Shown: positions 30,234 through 41,352 of the stretch, piece by piece
Numbering within the stretch: the stretch's first letter is position 1
Layout: each line of letters begins with the position of its first letter
NCBI RefSeq assembly: GCF_902806685.2
Contig: NC_048556.1
Coordinates: 3,968,001 to 4,032,000 of the forward strand
Direction: 5' to 3'
Source of the DNA: Maniola hyperantus
Taxonomy: Eukaryota > Arthropoda > Insecta > Lepidoptera > Nymphalidae
DNA length: 64,000 nucleotides
Notes under the pieces: generated by a model
The model's input: the letters and a program-made list of their open reading frames with translations, nothing else
Told to the model about the DNA's origin: nothing
Database searches by the model: none
Translations under genes and position numbers: made by a program

Positions 30234-30330
30234 CGCTAGGATCAGTTTTCCCCTCCACTTTTAATATAGGTCCTAAACCGTCAAGTTATGTGTGAATAGG
30301 TCATCTACTAGATAAGCGCACTCGTGCACG
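30234..30330 (+). repeat. LINE 3' tail fragment
   Basis: ggatcagttttcccctccac, ttttaatataggtcc, gtgaataggtcatctactag and ataagcgca match the tail at 40588-40703. Confidence 0.55.
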
Positions 30331-30450
30331 CATCTCTAACTTTTCGGAATTATGTGCCTTTTAAGAACTCAAATCACTTCGCTTGAACGGTGAAGGAAAA
30401 CATCGTGAGGAAACCTGCATGGCTGAGAATTCTCCATAATGTTCCAAAAA
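30331..30450 (+). mobile_element. SINE-A middle fragment
   Basis: ctctaacttttcggaattat, gaacggtgaaggaaaacatc and gtgaggaaacctgcatggct; it lacks head and tail. Directly joined to the LINE tail on its left. Confidence 0.75.
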
Positions 30451-30729
30451 TTTGTAGGTAAATATACCTACATAATATATTATTTAGATAAACATATTCG
30501 AAAAAGTAATGGACAATACCTTGATCAAAAAACAAGATTCTGTTTCTTTGTTTTAAGGTACGGAACTCTAAAAACCACAACCATAGCGCTCGCCTTGAAC
30601 TTTATGAAACATTAGCGATTCTTTCCGCCTCTGATTCTGATGCGAGCAGGTCCGGACTCCGCACGGATAGATGCATGCGGCTGATGAAGCGGAATGCTTC
30701 ATTGTTATCATTTATCACTGACCAGCCCT

Positions 30730-30800
30730 TTGATGAATCATTGAATTACCACCACCAGAGATTGCAGTCAAGGGCTAACTTGCATCTGAATTAAAAAAAT
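30730..30800 (+). mobile_element. SINE-B tail with poly-A
   Basis: attaccaccaccagagattg, cagtcaagggctaacttgc and an A run. Confidence 0.6.
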
Positions 30801-31724
30801 GTTTTTTTTTAATGTGTTCCTTCCTTTTTTCCTCCGACATGGTGGTCGGAGACTTGTAGGTCGGTACTATGGATGCCTTTTTTTTGCCTGTTTCGTTTTA
30901 CTGTAATTTATTGTTACTGGCTACATTTAAGTGCAGTTCGTTGGGGAGTGATTGAACAAAGCTACATCTTAATTAATTATTTTTTAGCTTATAATAGTCT
31001 GGTAAAAATCTGGTAAAAGAAATGTTAGCTTAAGTTCTGTATTCTTAAATCATTGCATGTATCATTTAGTAATAAACTGCCATAATTTTTTATCTATTCA
31101 ATCTGAGATTAAAGAATTAATTTAAAAAATAACAGTTTTATCGCACCCCTGTATTTGTAATTAAACAGTGGCAGTACACCGGAACTGATAAGGGGGCCGG
31201 ATGTGGATGCCACTCCCTCTGCTGTAATGCGCTTTGAAAACTATAACTGCATGGACTTGATACCACCAGGGTTCTGTATGTTTTAAGTTCTTGGCCTACC
31301 TACCTACCGTGACTAGATCATTTAGTTGGGGTTTTTCTATCTTAAATTTTACGTGCATACACCCTTAACTCTTTTTCCTTTTCTTTGTATCCCCGGCAAC
31401 GTTGGCAGAGATCGCTCCGCCAATTATACTTCTATTTTTGTTGCTTATGAAATTGTTTTTTTAAGTAGGTAGGTATATTACTTTTTACTTTTTTGATATT
31501 AATTTTTCTGATACCTTTACTACAGTTCTATTAATTAACTAATTTCGAATATCCAAATATCCTGCTCATACTTCAATACGTATTATTTTTAAACGAATAG
31601 GTATCGTAAAGATTTTTACTTTTTGTATACTTACCATATACTTACTCATACTTACTCATACTAAAGTTATCTTAAGGATAAAACGAGGTAATAAGAAAAA
31701 GGTCGAAAAAAGTAAAGGCGGCTT
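30801..31724. other. Unassigned DNA with a LINE-tail-like scrap
   Basis: At 31385-31440 ccccggcaacgttggcagag and atcgctccgcc resemble a LINE 3' end. The rest is AT-rich with T runs. Confidence 0.35.
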
Positions 31725-31780
31725 TTTAACCGACTTCAAAAAAAGGAGGAGGTTCTCAATTCGTCCGAATCTTTTTTTAA
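31725..31780. repeat. aaccgacttcaaaaaaagg repeat end
   Basis: aaccgacttcaaaaaaagga and ggaggttctcaattcgtc is a word I know as a widespread lepidopteran repeat terminus; the rest of the element is not traceable. Confidence 0.4.
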
Positions 31781-32095
31781 AAATAATAATATCTTAATTT
31801 CATTACTGATTTCTAAAAATTAGGGTGGTGCGGAGGTCTTAATTTTGACGGAGGCATGATAACAATCGCGTGCACACAACCTTTATACATCCACAGACTA
31901 AATGAAGAAGAAATACAGTTGATATGAAACACATCTGGGGAAGCCGATAAAAAATAAATACCTGGCACCTATACCTTACCACCTAATATTTTTAAAATCA
32001 TTATTCTTTCAGTAAATTTCGTTTCAGTATTTCGCAGTAGGTGAGTGAAATATGATCATCATCGCCCTTTTCACTCTATAAAGTCACCCGTACTC

Positions 32096-32274
32096 AGTGG
32101 CCCTACCGCGGTTGTTTGACAGCTACAATGTTACGATCGCAATCATCTCTGATTGGTTAATGCTCGCTCACTATTGGCCACAATGCATTGTTGCAAGAAG
32201 AATCGCAAAAATTCAGCCAATCAGAACAATTGAGATTGTAATAATGATTGATGCAGGTTTTAGACAATCGCCCT
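32096..32274. mobile_element. MITE-1 monomer
   Basis: agtggccctaccgcggttgt, tgacagctacaatgttacga, ctctgattggttaatgctcg, ggccacaatgcattgttgc, attcagccaatcagaacaat and tagacaatcgccct. A clean single unit. It is open in one plus frame, but equivalent frames in the dimers show the opening comes with the repeat. Confidence 0.85.
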
Positions 32275-32525
32275 ACAGTAGTAGATTGAGATGGTGATGA
32301 TGAAACATTAGGACTGAAGAAAGAAGTTCGGGAAGACCAGCTCAAGAAGATTATGTTTACACAAGAAGACAAGTAAATATACGAGTGAGCTTGATGAAAA
32401 GGCTTCGTAGATCACATTTGAATATATTGCCTTAATATGTCGAGTATGAACAGTTGAGGATGAGGGAGACCTAATTCGTTCGACCAGAATTGTTTTCGTT
32501 GTGCATGAAAATACGATACGAAATT

Positions 32526-32619
32526 GCCGTCATACAAAACGTACGTACGCTTGCGCACCCATTTGATTCGTATTTTGACGGATCCGTCAAAAATCTGGAT
32601 GTACAAACGTCCTAAGCAT
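32526..32619. repeat. Dispersed repeat R20, copy 2
   Basis: gccgtcatacaaaacgtacg, cccatttgattcg, ttttgacggatccgtc and gtacaaacgtcctaagc parallel 19301-19389. Confidence 0.6.
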
Positions 32620-33436
32620 TTGTGTGTATTCCCTCTAGCATTTTCCTTTAGTCAGTGCATTGAATTCAAGTCGAGCTTACGGCACTTAATTAAGTTTTCG
32701 AAAAGAAATTATCATCAAGATTATGTCGCAATTTTGATGTGAATTCTCAAGCGAATATTCTGTCTAATTATAAAAATTTGCGACGAATGGATGCTCCAAG
32801 AAATGAGTATGTCGTTATAAAGTTAACGTCGAATTATTTGAACGCATTAATTTTTTTATGGGCATCGGCATGGTTCATAAATTACGTACTTATATTTACT
32901 AAAAGAACGAAGGGAGACGTGTACTCTGATTAATTTTTATTACATCAATTACTTGAGTACTTACTATAAGCATAGATAGTTTTCGCGACTTCGTCTGCGA
33001 AGTGTTCGCGATGAATTTTGAGAACCTAAGCTTATGTAGTTTTTTTTAAATAAAATCCTTTTTTATTCCGCCATTTGGTCGCTGAGATGCTCAAAAGAAA
33101 TTAAAATTTTTTTTAATTTGTTTCCAACAAAATAGCATGTTTTACTGCAAAAAACACATTTTTAAGCAATCTCGTAGAATTTTAATAGGACTTCAGATTA
33201 CCCGCGCAAAGTCAGGGTGAGTCGGAGTCTCAAAATGGATAATAAATAAAGTCGCAATCCATGTTTGTCAGTGTATTCGCTTATAATTTCTAAGCTGGAT
33301 TTCAATACGATTCTGATCATCATTCAGAACAAATTAAATTCACAAGTTTACATGAGAAAAGTCAACCAATACGAATACTTCGCTATGGTCTTAGTTTCTT
33401 TAATGTGAGTTTTTCAGGTCTAGTGTGAAGAATATA
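32620..33436. other. Unassigned AT-rich DNA
   Basis: A tcgcgacttcgtctgcga word near 32990 may be an HLE scrap. Otherwise nothing recognised. Confidence 0.35.
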
Positions 33437-33923
33437 AGGCTCTTTGCGCACTGCATCCGATTCGAATCCGAGAAATGTCGATCTGAATCCGTATCCGTAT
33501 TCCATAGTGTCATTTGTACGTGGGGTTGCGGACTAGTTCAGAATTTCGTATACCTACCGAAGCCAAGAATATCCAAGTCCAATCCAAGTCGGAGCATTGT
33601 TGCATTGTTGTGCATTGTTGCACAGACAGATATAATTGTATGACTATGGCCAAAACCCTTCTCACTTTGAGAGGAGACTCGTGCTCTGTAGTGAGCCGGC
33701 GATGGGTTGATCATGATGATGATGATCTGTTTTAGAAGCACTTAAGTATAATTATGCTCTTTACTAGTCTTTACACATTGTGTCCGATCCCAATCCTAGC
33801 CTAAAATAAGTAAGCAACATCCGTCGAAACGGAGGCAGTGTATAACCGACATCCGGATGCGATCCGAGTTTTCTATATCTGAATTTTCTCGGATTCAGAT
33901 TGGATGCAGTGCGTAAAGAGCCT
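33437..33923. mobile_element. MITE with aggctctttgcgcactgc ends
   Basis: Left end aggctctttgcgcactgcat, ccgattcgaatccgagaaa mirrors the right end (reversed aggctctttacgcactgcat, ccaatctgaatccgagaaa), about 38 bp. The 487-bp length includes a SINE-A 3' fragment at 33642-33727, so the element proper is about 400 bp. Confidence 0.82.
33642..33727 (+). mobile_element. SINE-A 3' fragment nested in a MITE
   Basis: gactatggccaaaacccttc, tcactttgagaggagactcg, agtgagccggcgatgggttg and atcatgatgatgatgat. Confidence 0.85.
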
Positions 33924-35332
33924 ATGTGCTTATAAAACAGATGCACACTATGTCCTTCTGTGGTAGCGAGCGATTCATCAAAATCATTATTGACCTTTAG
34001 GTAAAGTGCTATAGTTACCCCTGGAGCGTTTATTTCCACATTAAACAGGTTTTTTGTCTTTTTTATCATCGGCCTATGATTTATGAACAATGGCTAATTT
34101 TGTGCTCTCAATTCGCCTACCTATTTTGTTTTGAAGTTCTTATCTAAAAACCAGGAAATGTCACGCCTTATGGGAAATCAAAATCGTAATAAAAAGTTGT
34201 TATTTATCATTATCACACATTAAATAATAACAATTATAATTAATGAATTATTGTCACAAGCAGATAAAATCTATATTGTGTGGGTAGTATCTATGTAGAG
34301 ATATGATGTAACCGAAAACAAAATCTTTTTAAAACAGTGGACCAAATAAATAATAATAAGTAAGTAGGTACCTATATTTTTTAACTAAGTATCCATCTAG
34401 CCGAAGTGTTTTATAATGTTTTTGTCACCTTAGATAATTATTTTATTTGGTTTTACTTTACAATTTGGACAAATTTGGATAATCTTATTATTTTGAATTT
34501 ATTTTTAAATTTTCAATTTAATATTTAAAATCTTTTAGAGGTAATGGTTTTCTGTAATTCCATTAACTGTACAATAGAGCTACCTATCAATTTTCTCTAC
34601 TTAGGTCTGCGTCATCCCGCCATAAATTAATTATTTTTACTAGCAGAGTCCTTAAACAGAATAGGTAAAAGATTATATTACAGCCATAGACTTATATATT
34701 AATATCGATGATTACAGCAGTAGTCGTCATTAACTTGTACAAATTAACTTCATTAGCTAAAAATACTTATACTGAATATCAAAAAGACAAATTAGAAAAT
34801 GCAAAAACGTAATAAATACATTATTATTATCAAGTTAACCAAACAAAATTTGTCACTGCCGTTTGGAATGTACGTTAAAACCCAATTACTTACTATAAGA
34901 GCTATTTCTCATTGCGAAATAAAATGCGCAAGAACATAAAAATACTTTATTCTTTCCAGTTCGTATGTGGGTAATTTGCAGTAATACTGACCCATTTGCC
35001 GCCATGCCTCTGTTAAGTTTTCAGGACAAACACAGTTATAAGACAAAGTAAATACTTAGGCAAGGGATATTACTTACTAGATAGTACTATCAATTTCTGT
35101 TAAAATGGAAAGAATTATCACGTTTTCATTAAGTAAGTATATTATCCTAGAATTAAACATTTAAGTATAGGGCGTAAGGATAAACAGTGTGGTAGATGTT
35201 TTGCGCTTAGTGATCTAATATCTAGGTCTGTACGCTTTTATGATTTTGATGGGCATAAGTTTCAGGTTTGAAGATTTTGAGGGCATGGATGCATCGATCT
35301 GCGAGAAAAGCTTCAACATCAAAATCTATATC
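33924..35332. other. Long unassigned AT-rich stretch
   Basis: No gene, repeat or RNA recognised in 1.4 kb; among the emptiest parts of the window. Confidence 0.45.
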
Positions 35333-35469
35333 TATAGTACGCGACAGGTCGTGATGGCAATCGAGGTTATGAGGCAGGGGATGCCCCGCACCACCCGCAC
35401 GTCACCCACGCTATCCCGCACCGGGTGGGATCAGTTAGGGCGTGTCATCTCATCCTGTCGCGTACAATA
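35333..35469. mobile_element. MITE-7 copy
   Basis: atagtacgcgacaggtcgtg, atggcaatcgaggttatgag, gatgccccgcaccacccgca and a right end atctcatcctgtcgcgtaca. A 129-codon plus frame passes through by chance. Confidence 0.8.
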
Positions 35470-36418
35470 CTTGGTCTTTTTCAATAACGCTGGATCAGTG
35501 CAAACTTTCTTGTCTTGCAAATCTGCAATTCCTTGCAAGAGCCTGAAGTGTCGCAAGATGCTTGTTTTTGGATACCAAGGTTTTTTAGTTTTTGTTTCTT
35601 ACCTTTGTGTTTCTTTCATAAGCTGTTAGTTCTAAGTTCTTATACGCACGACTTATATTCTGTCTAAATTTGCATGCTGTAGGCGCCTATAATTTGAATT
35701 ACATATATAATAACTTAGCACCATGGATTTGAATCATGTAATTTTTTTGTATGATTTCTGTTGGTGGTTCAATAAAAATAAAAATAAAAAAGATCCTCTT
35801 TAGGTCATCAAGCCAGCAAACTGTCGTACATGTGCAGCAACCCTTATCTATCATAAGTGTAATGCAGTGTACCTATGCGCTTTAATTTAAACAACAAATA
35901 CATACAGAATAGTTTACTACAATGTTGTGTTGGAAGAATTGCAACTCGTTAATTTTCATGGTAGCCGTTTTTCACGCACTGAGCTAATAGTGCGTTTTAT
36001 GACTCTTTGATGGTTTGTAATTTAGGTGGATGTAATTGATATTTGGAGTGTAAGTTATGTGTCAAACGTGTAGTGTTAGTTTTGTTGTACAGCTCCAACT
36101 ATTTTTAACTTTTTCATCAATTATTTCAAATTTTTTTGAGTAAATATTTGAAACGGGACAAAAAATGTTTTACTACTTTATTAGAGACTTTTTTTTACAA
36201 ACTACCTTACTACTTCAAAGTTCGCCAAGAAGCTCCAGCTTCAGCATTAAGAAAATATTCTTTAGAAAAAAGTAACTCCACATAATATTATTCTTAGTCA
36301 AAGATACTTGCAATCTAATCCTTGTCTATCGTTTGCCTTTCTCTAACTCTGATAGTCCATGTTTCTATCGTTAAATAGAATCGCTAAAGCTTATAGGCTG
36401 AAAAATCACTTTAGAGTA
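35470..36418. other. Unassigned AT-rich DNA
   Basis: An (aataaa)n-like run near 35770. No coding or repeat call possible. Confidence 0.4.
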
Positions 36419-36627
36419 TATCTAGCTTATGCTTGCGACTTCGTACAGACTACACAAATTTCAAGCTCCTATTTCACCCCCTTAGGGGTTGAATTTACAA
36501 AAATCCTTTCTTAGCGGATGTCTACGTCATAATAGCTACTGCATGCCAAATTTTGGCCGGATCCGTCCAGTTGTTTGAGCTGTGCGTTAATATAAAATCA
36601 GTCAGTCACCTTTTCCTTTTATAAATA
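36419..36627 (-). mobile_element. HLE-X
   Basis: atctagcttatgcttgcgac, ttcacccccttaggggttga, tagcggatgtctacgtcata and atcagtcagtcaccttttcc; ends ttttataaataga immediately before the next element. Confidence 0.85.
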
Positions 36628-37011
36628 GACTAGCGACCCACCCCGGCTTCGCATGGGTGCAATATATGTACTAATGTGGATACATGTATGCTATCACGGA
36701 CTTTTTTGTAGAACTTTTTAAGAGAAACAATTTCACCATACATTGATTTCGTGTAACTTTGACCATTTAGACAGCGCACGCCTCGGAAACTCTCAAATAG
36801 AGAAGATTTTTCCGACCTAATTCACATTATTTCAATTTCCCTAGGGATCTCTAATTTTTTGAGAATTAAACTATACCTATAAACCTTCCTCTTGAATCAC
36901 TCTATCTATTGGTGAAAACCGCATTAAAATCTGTTGCGTAGTTTAAAAGATCTACGCGTTCATACATACATACAGACGCGGGAAACGACTTTATTTTATA
37001 CTATGTAGAGA
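36628..37011 (-). mobile_element. HLE-W, long copy
   Basis: On plus ctagcgacccaccccggctt, cgcatgggtgcaatatatgt, ctagggatctctaatttttt, accttcctcttgaatcactc, gcgtagtttaaaagatctac and tttattttatactatgtaga. A shorter copy is at 59979-60203. Confidence 0.78.
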
Positions 37012-37454
37012 AGATAAGGATATTCTAACCACATTAGTGGGAAGAAGATTGTATTTATCCTCTGACATACCTAAAGACTATGCATGTTTAGTGCACGCTA
37101 CTGGTGCTGCCCACACATTATATTTAATACCCACCATGTTAATACCGTTATTAGTGTAGCAGCATTGGCTGTATCACTTTCCTGTGGTGTCGGTAATTAT
37201 GTTTGTGTGAATGGCGATGTTCCCAGGCGATGTCTTGATAATCGAGCATCGTGTCCTCGCTGGCGATTGTTGAATCAATTAGGCTTACGTGGTATTAAAT
37301 TAAACTAGCCTTTTCCTGTACCTATACTTCTGCAATTCTGCATGCAACACTGTGCATGGCATAACATAAGCCTCTTGCTTACAATATAGAATTTCTACAA
37401 GCCTAGCCCATTTGCAAAATACGTAAGTATTTCTTCTTCTTCAGTCTAAGGTTT
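37012..37454. other. Unassigned DNA
   Basis: A 74-codon cysteine-containing plus frame at 37084-37308 has no family I recognise. Confidence 0.35.
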
Positions 37455-37481
37455 ATTTTCTGAACATCGTATGTAGCCGTG

Positions 37482-37670
37482 GTATGTAAGTGGCAGTGGG
37501 CAGGCCACGTCTGCCTCAGAACCGATGGCCGCTGGGGCTGACGTATGATGGAGTGGAGACCGCGTATCGGCAAGCGCAGTGTGGGACGACCTCCAACCCA
37601 CTGGACTGACAACCTTAAGAAGGTAGCGGGAAGTGGGTGGATGAGAAAGGCAGAGGATTGTGTGTGGTGG
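37482..37670 (+). pseudogene. RTE-clade LINE reverse transcriptase, C-terminal remnant
   Basis: One plus frame reads VCKWQWAGHVCLRTDGRWG, a stop, then RMMEWRPRIGKRSVGRPPT, HWTDNLKKVAGSGWM and RKAEDCVWW. The K-W-Q-W-A-G-H, E-W-R-P-R, G-R-P-P-T-x-W-x-D and V-A-G blocks are the conserved RTE C-terminal tail, here with a single in-frame stop and no frameshift. It is better preserved than the copies at 10397 and 25009, and its sequence differs enough to be another RTE lineage. There is no polymerase domain and no (ATG)n tail. Confidence 0.88.
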
Positions 37671-37682
37671 TCTCTTATTTTA

Positions 37683-38074
37683 TTAGATAGATTTATAGTT
37701 GTTAGAAATAAGTGTGAAATAAGCTTTAATTTTCCTTTACATTATTCCGACTTCACAGCAGACCTTCTGTATAAACACAATCGTATCTACCTTCTATTTG
37801 ATCAGCAAAGAATACTTGATTAATGGCGACTAAAAATTAATCTCTTTATCTTTTCTACTATTGAATATTGTGCATTGAGATGTCAGAGAGTGTTTAAGCA
37901 GCTGCTCTTAAGCTCATGTTTACATTATTCTTCCGGCATTTCTGTGTTAAATCAACACTCATTTGCGAGCAATATTTGTCTATTTGTATAGGTTACTTAT
38001 GGGACTACATTCATCGTGGGATCATAGCGGTGGAACTAGGTCAGTCCGGGTGCGCCTTAGAGCAATAAAGTCAC
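37683..38074. other. Unassigned AT-rich DNA
   Basis: No feature recognised. Confidence 0.4.
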
Positions 38075-38160
38075 AACAAGAGTCTCTGGTAGAGAAGTAG
38101 AGATCTCTATAGCGGTAAGTGCTTTTCTATGTTACTAATTTTTGGTACGAATGAAAAAAA
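38075..38160 (+). repeat. LINE 3' tail fragment
   Basis: gtctctggtagagaagtaga, gatctctatagcggtaagtg, tttttggtacgaatg and an A run; related to 45945-46060. Confidence 0.55.
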
Positions 38161-38237
38161 AGAAGTTTCTTAAGTCTGTACTGCGTGTTTGATAAATCAC
38201 ATACCATGACAAAATGAGGTATGTATAGATAGGTATG

Positions 38238-38353
38238 ATTTCGAGTACGCCCATGACGCTCACTGCTAATATAAGCACGATTATAAGCACGATTTGACGA
38301 AAATTAAGTAAGTAGCTTCAAAAACAGGTTGGCTATTAAATCGCAAGTCTAAT
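38238..38353 (-). repeat. Dispersed repeat R16, copy 3
   Basis: gatttcgagtacgcccatga, cgctcactgc, gacgaaaattaag, aaaaacaggttggc and atcgcaagtct; the longest version, with a duplicated ataagcacgat word. Confidence 0.6.
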
Positions 38354-38387
38354 GTCTTTGTATTAGTAGTGGAAATTAAGTATCTAT

Positions 38388-38602
38388 ACTAATATTATAA
38401 AGAGGTTATGTCTGTAGGTACGTTTGTTTGTTGGAAGTAGCCTCTTAAAGTTTAGTCTTAGTTTTAGTAAGTGAAAATTCTTTCACCTTTAGACAGCTAC
38501 ATTATTTCTGAATGACATAGGCTATATTTTATTTTCAAAAAGATAAGAGATCTCTGCGAAAATTGTAATAAGCTACCTTTGCAAAGCCGGGGCGGGTCGG
38601 AA
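38388..38602 (+). mobile_element. HLE-W-like copy
   Basis: actaatattataaagaggtt, tacgtttgtttgttggaa, tgaatgacataggctatatt and gcaaagccggggcgggtcg; Helitron-like 5' word and a GC-rich 3' hairpin zone without the CTAG. Confidence 0.65.
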
Positions 38603-39087
38603 GTTTAACATAAAATTATCTCATTGCAAAATATGCAGTAGGTAGGTACCTAGCATTCTCAGTTACTGGATACCTATCTTAAAGACTTAAAGTAACTACT
38701 TTGTCAACAGCTTGTGTCGTTCGTGCTATTCAAAATAATCCAAAAGAATTCGCGACGTTTTTACAAGCACGCATATAAAACATTAAAAACCGGGCTCTAT
38801 AAATACAGGCATTAACCAATTAGGTTATCCGCGCACGTACTCTCGCGATAAGTAACACTTGATAGCTGATACAGGTTGTACTCTGCCCGCCTGTGCGGGT
38901 TATTTCTGAAAGTCTAGCGCTTGTAAACCGTATGCCAACGGCATTGCATATTTATACTATACAAATAGTTGCCTTTATAATATACGATTAAGATACAATA
39001 TTGCTTCCAGCTTCCAATATTAGTCAGCGTAAAACCACTGATTGAACACAAATTCTTATTTTATAATCCAAGTATCGTATGACAATG
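38603..39087. other. Unassigned DNA
   Basis: No feature recognised. Confidence 0.4.
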
Positions 39088-39370
39088 TAGAAATCGCAAC
39101 CATCTCTGGGGATTACCGCTATAGTTTGACGATTGCAATCACCCCTGATTGGCCGACACTCTCTCACTATTGGCTGACATGTATTGTTGCAGCAACAATA
39201 CTATAAATTCAGCCAATCACAACAATTTACATAGCAGGAATATGTTGATGCAGCTTTTTCATAATCCACCACGTTGCTGCCTGACGTTCTCTCACTATTG
39301 CCTAAAATTGCAAAATCACTTGCTAAGAAAAACAAAAACTTTACAAATTCAGTCAATCACAGCATTATAA
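39088..39370. mobile_element. MITE-1, diverged unit plus partial direct repeat
   Basis: First unit to about 39275: acgattgcaatcacccctga, ttggccgacactctctcact, attgttgcagcaacaat and aattcagccaatcacaac. A second, partial unit follows in the same direction: tgacgttctctcactattg and aaattcagtcaatcacagc. Confidence 0.65.
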
Positions 39371-40185
39371 CTTTATGTTATAATGTGATAATGACATGGT
39401 TCGACTGCAAGGAAAAATATCAACTAATTTTCATCAAATTTACAGACAATATATCAGAGTTTAAAAAATATTTACTTAGCAATTTCAATCAAGGAATAAA
39501 GGTAACTTTTTGTATAGTTACCAGATCTGTGTTTATTAATATAAAACTTCGGTATCTAAATACTTACATTTTATAGTAAAGAGTAGGTAATTTCTGAGTT
39601 TTCTTCTCTTCATTTAAGCTCGAAGGAAAATTTTGAGTTTTGGAAATCTGGTAGAGTGTCTAATGTCGTGAGATTTTTAACGTAATGATATCGCATCGCT
39701 GCCGTACAGTTAAAAGGAATCTCAATATTTGCAGTGAGAGCAGTATTGGCATTTAAGATACGATAAATTATATTTGTCTTTGTAATTTCTCTGTACCATC
39801 TCATCGCAATACATGAAGAGACATAATCAATTTTCGAAAAAACATCGAACATTGTCATATTCAATAATTTTTCATGCGAGTGAATAAAAAATTGTCAATG
39901 TCGTGTCTTTGAAAATGTATGTTTTTAATGTTATTAAAATAATAAAAGGTACGAGTTGTTATAAGAGTTTGTGATGTATAAGTAGGTACTATCAATCAAA
40001 TTCGTATTTCGAACGGGAATGGATTTTAAACGGGACGGGTAGTTGTCAGCTGCATTTGTGAAGATAAAGACCTTAAAGACCAATAAAGACATATTTTCAT
40101 TTCTAAGGTAAAAAAAATTCATTATGAAAAAGTAACCAGTGATCCGCCGTGAAGATACCATGTCAAACTATTCTAAATTAGTAGG
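39371..40185. other. Unassigned AT-rich DNA
   Basis: Several 70-100-codon frames on both strands, all AT-driven, with no motif. Confidence 0.4.
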
Positions 40186-40257
40186 TACAGTGCGACAAGG
40201 CTCTTTTGGCACTTGAATGCCATTGACAGAGGGATGCCAAAACCTTGTCGCACTGTA
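40186..40257. mobile_element. Tiny TA-flanked hairpin MITE
   Basis: tacagtgcgacaagg and its mirror ccttgtcgcactgta close a 72-bp hairpin, with ttttggca words also mirrored inside. TA at both borders suits a Tc1/mariner-type insertion. Confidence 0.75.
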
Positions 40258-40497
40258 TTGACTGGACTATTATATTATTATTTTGTGTCAATTTGCAACA
40301 TAAACATAGGGAAATTATACCCGTATGTCACAACGTGAGTAGCCAATACACTTTTACCTTGAACGTTCAACAATACAATTTGAGTGGCACTCATTAAAAT
40401 GCGTAAAGCGAAAATATTACTCGCAGGAGATGTGAGAACGATTTCCTAGTGATGGACACATAAATAAGTCTTTAATATCGATAAAAATTGCATATTA

Positions 40498-40587
40498 AAG
40501 GGTGATAGCCTAGTGGTTAAAACGTCCGCCTCTTACTCGGTAGGTCGGGGCTTCGATCCCGGGTACGCACTTCTAACTCCTTTGCAC
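40498..40587 (+). mobile_element. SINE-A head
   Basis: gtgatagcctagtggttaaa, cggtaggtcggggcttcgat, cccgggtacgcacttctaac; then it passes abruptly into a LINE tail. Confidence 0.8.
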
Positions 40588-40915
40588 CCTTCCAGCATCA
40601 GTTTTCCCCTTCAATTATAATATGGGTACCTTCAAGTCAAGAGTGAATAGGCATCTTCTAGGCAAGCGCGCTCCATCTTTGGCTGCATTATCACTTGCCA
40701 CCAGCGGGGTGATTCGCTAACTCAGTGTCTAACACTAAATGATAGCCATCGAGCTCATTTTTTAATCCGTTGAAAGTTTTCTACAAAAAAAAAATTAATA
40801 CAACCCAGTGAAGCAGCAATGTAGGACCAACCAACCTCGGTGGCTATCATTCAGTGTTTGACACTGAGCGAATCACCTAGCTGGTCTGATTGCAGCCAAG
40901 CGCTAGTATGTAAAT
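40588..40915 (+). repeat. LINE 3' tail interrupted by MITE-2
   Basis: ttccagcatcagttttcccc, aagagtgaataggcatcttc, ctgcattatcacttgccacc before the MITE, and ggtctgattgcagccaagcg after it, which rejoin to the usual tail. Confidence 0.65.
40703..40885. mobile_element. MITE-2 inside a LINE tail
   Basis: ggggtgattcgctaactcag, cactaaatgatagccatcga on the left; tggctatcattcagtgtttg, gagcgaatcacctagctgg on the right. About 10 bp shorter at the right arm than the 18199 copy. Confidence 0.85.
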
Positions 40916-40925
40916 TTAAAAAAAA

Positions 40926-40985
40926 GCTTTTCGGAGCTATGCGCGTTTTAAGCAATTAAATATCACTTGCTTTAACCACAGTTCA
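40926..40985 (+). mobile_element. SINE-A middle fragment
   Basis: cttttcggagctatgcgcgt, taagcaattaaatatcactt and gctttaacc only. Confidence 0.7.
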
Positions 40986-41082
40986 GGTTAGTTATGAAAC
41001 TTGTAACGAAACCTTTAGGTTTCACCGTATATTCAATGTACTCTGTGGTTTCACCTGCCTATGAAAAAGAGTTGTAAATTTT

Positions 41083-41128
41083 TAAAAAACTTAATTCCAC
41101 GCGGACGAAATCGTGGCCATCAGCTAGT
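41083..41128 (+). mobile_element. HLE 3' terminal fragment
   Basis: aattccacgcggacgaaatc, gtggccatcagctag followed by T: the CTAG terminus with its upstream hairpin. Confidence 0.65.
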
Positions 41129-41179
41129 TTTGTTATAAAAGGTTATACCCATTCCTGCAATATGAAGTTTTTTTTTTTA

Positions 41180-41352
41180 TATAAGAATATTAGCCATGTT
41201 AAATGACTAATATTCCCCTTTCCTCTCCAACTAAGCGTCAGGCTTGTGCTAGGAGTAGGTACGACAATTATTAGTGCAACGGGCGGGGTTTGAACCGTCG
41301 ACCTTTCGGTTTTTCAGTACACTCCTTTACCGGTTGAGCTATTGAGGCTCTA
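41180..41352 (-). mobile_element. SINE-C, tRNA-derived
   Basis: On minus: A box region tagctcaaccggtaaaggag, B box cggttcaaaccccg, then body words tgtcgtacctactcctagca and gcctgacgcttagttggaga. About 170 bp; only copy in the window. Confidence 0.75.

Noticed and set aside
35240..35629. 129-codon plus frame
   Set aside because: Passes through MITE-7, whose GC content removes stops; flanking residues look random.
37084..37308. Cysteine-containing 74-codon frame as a small secreted protein
   Set aside because: No convincing signal peptide, uneven cysteine spacing and no splice or promoter support.
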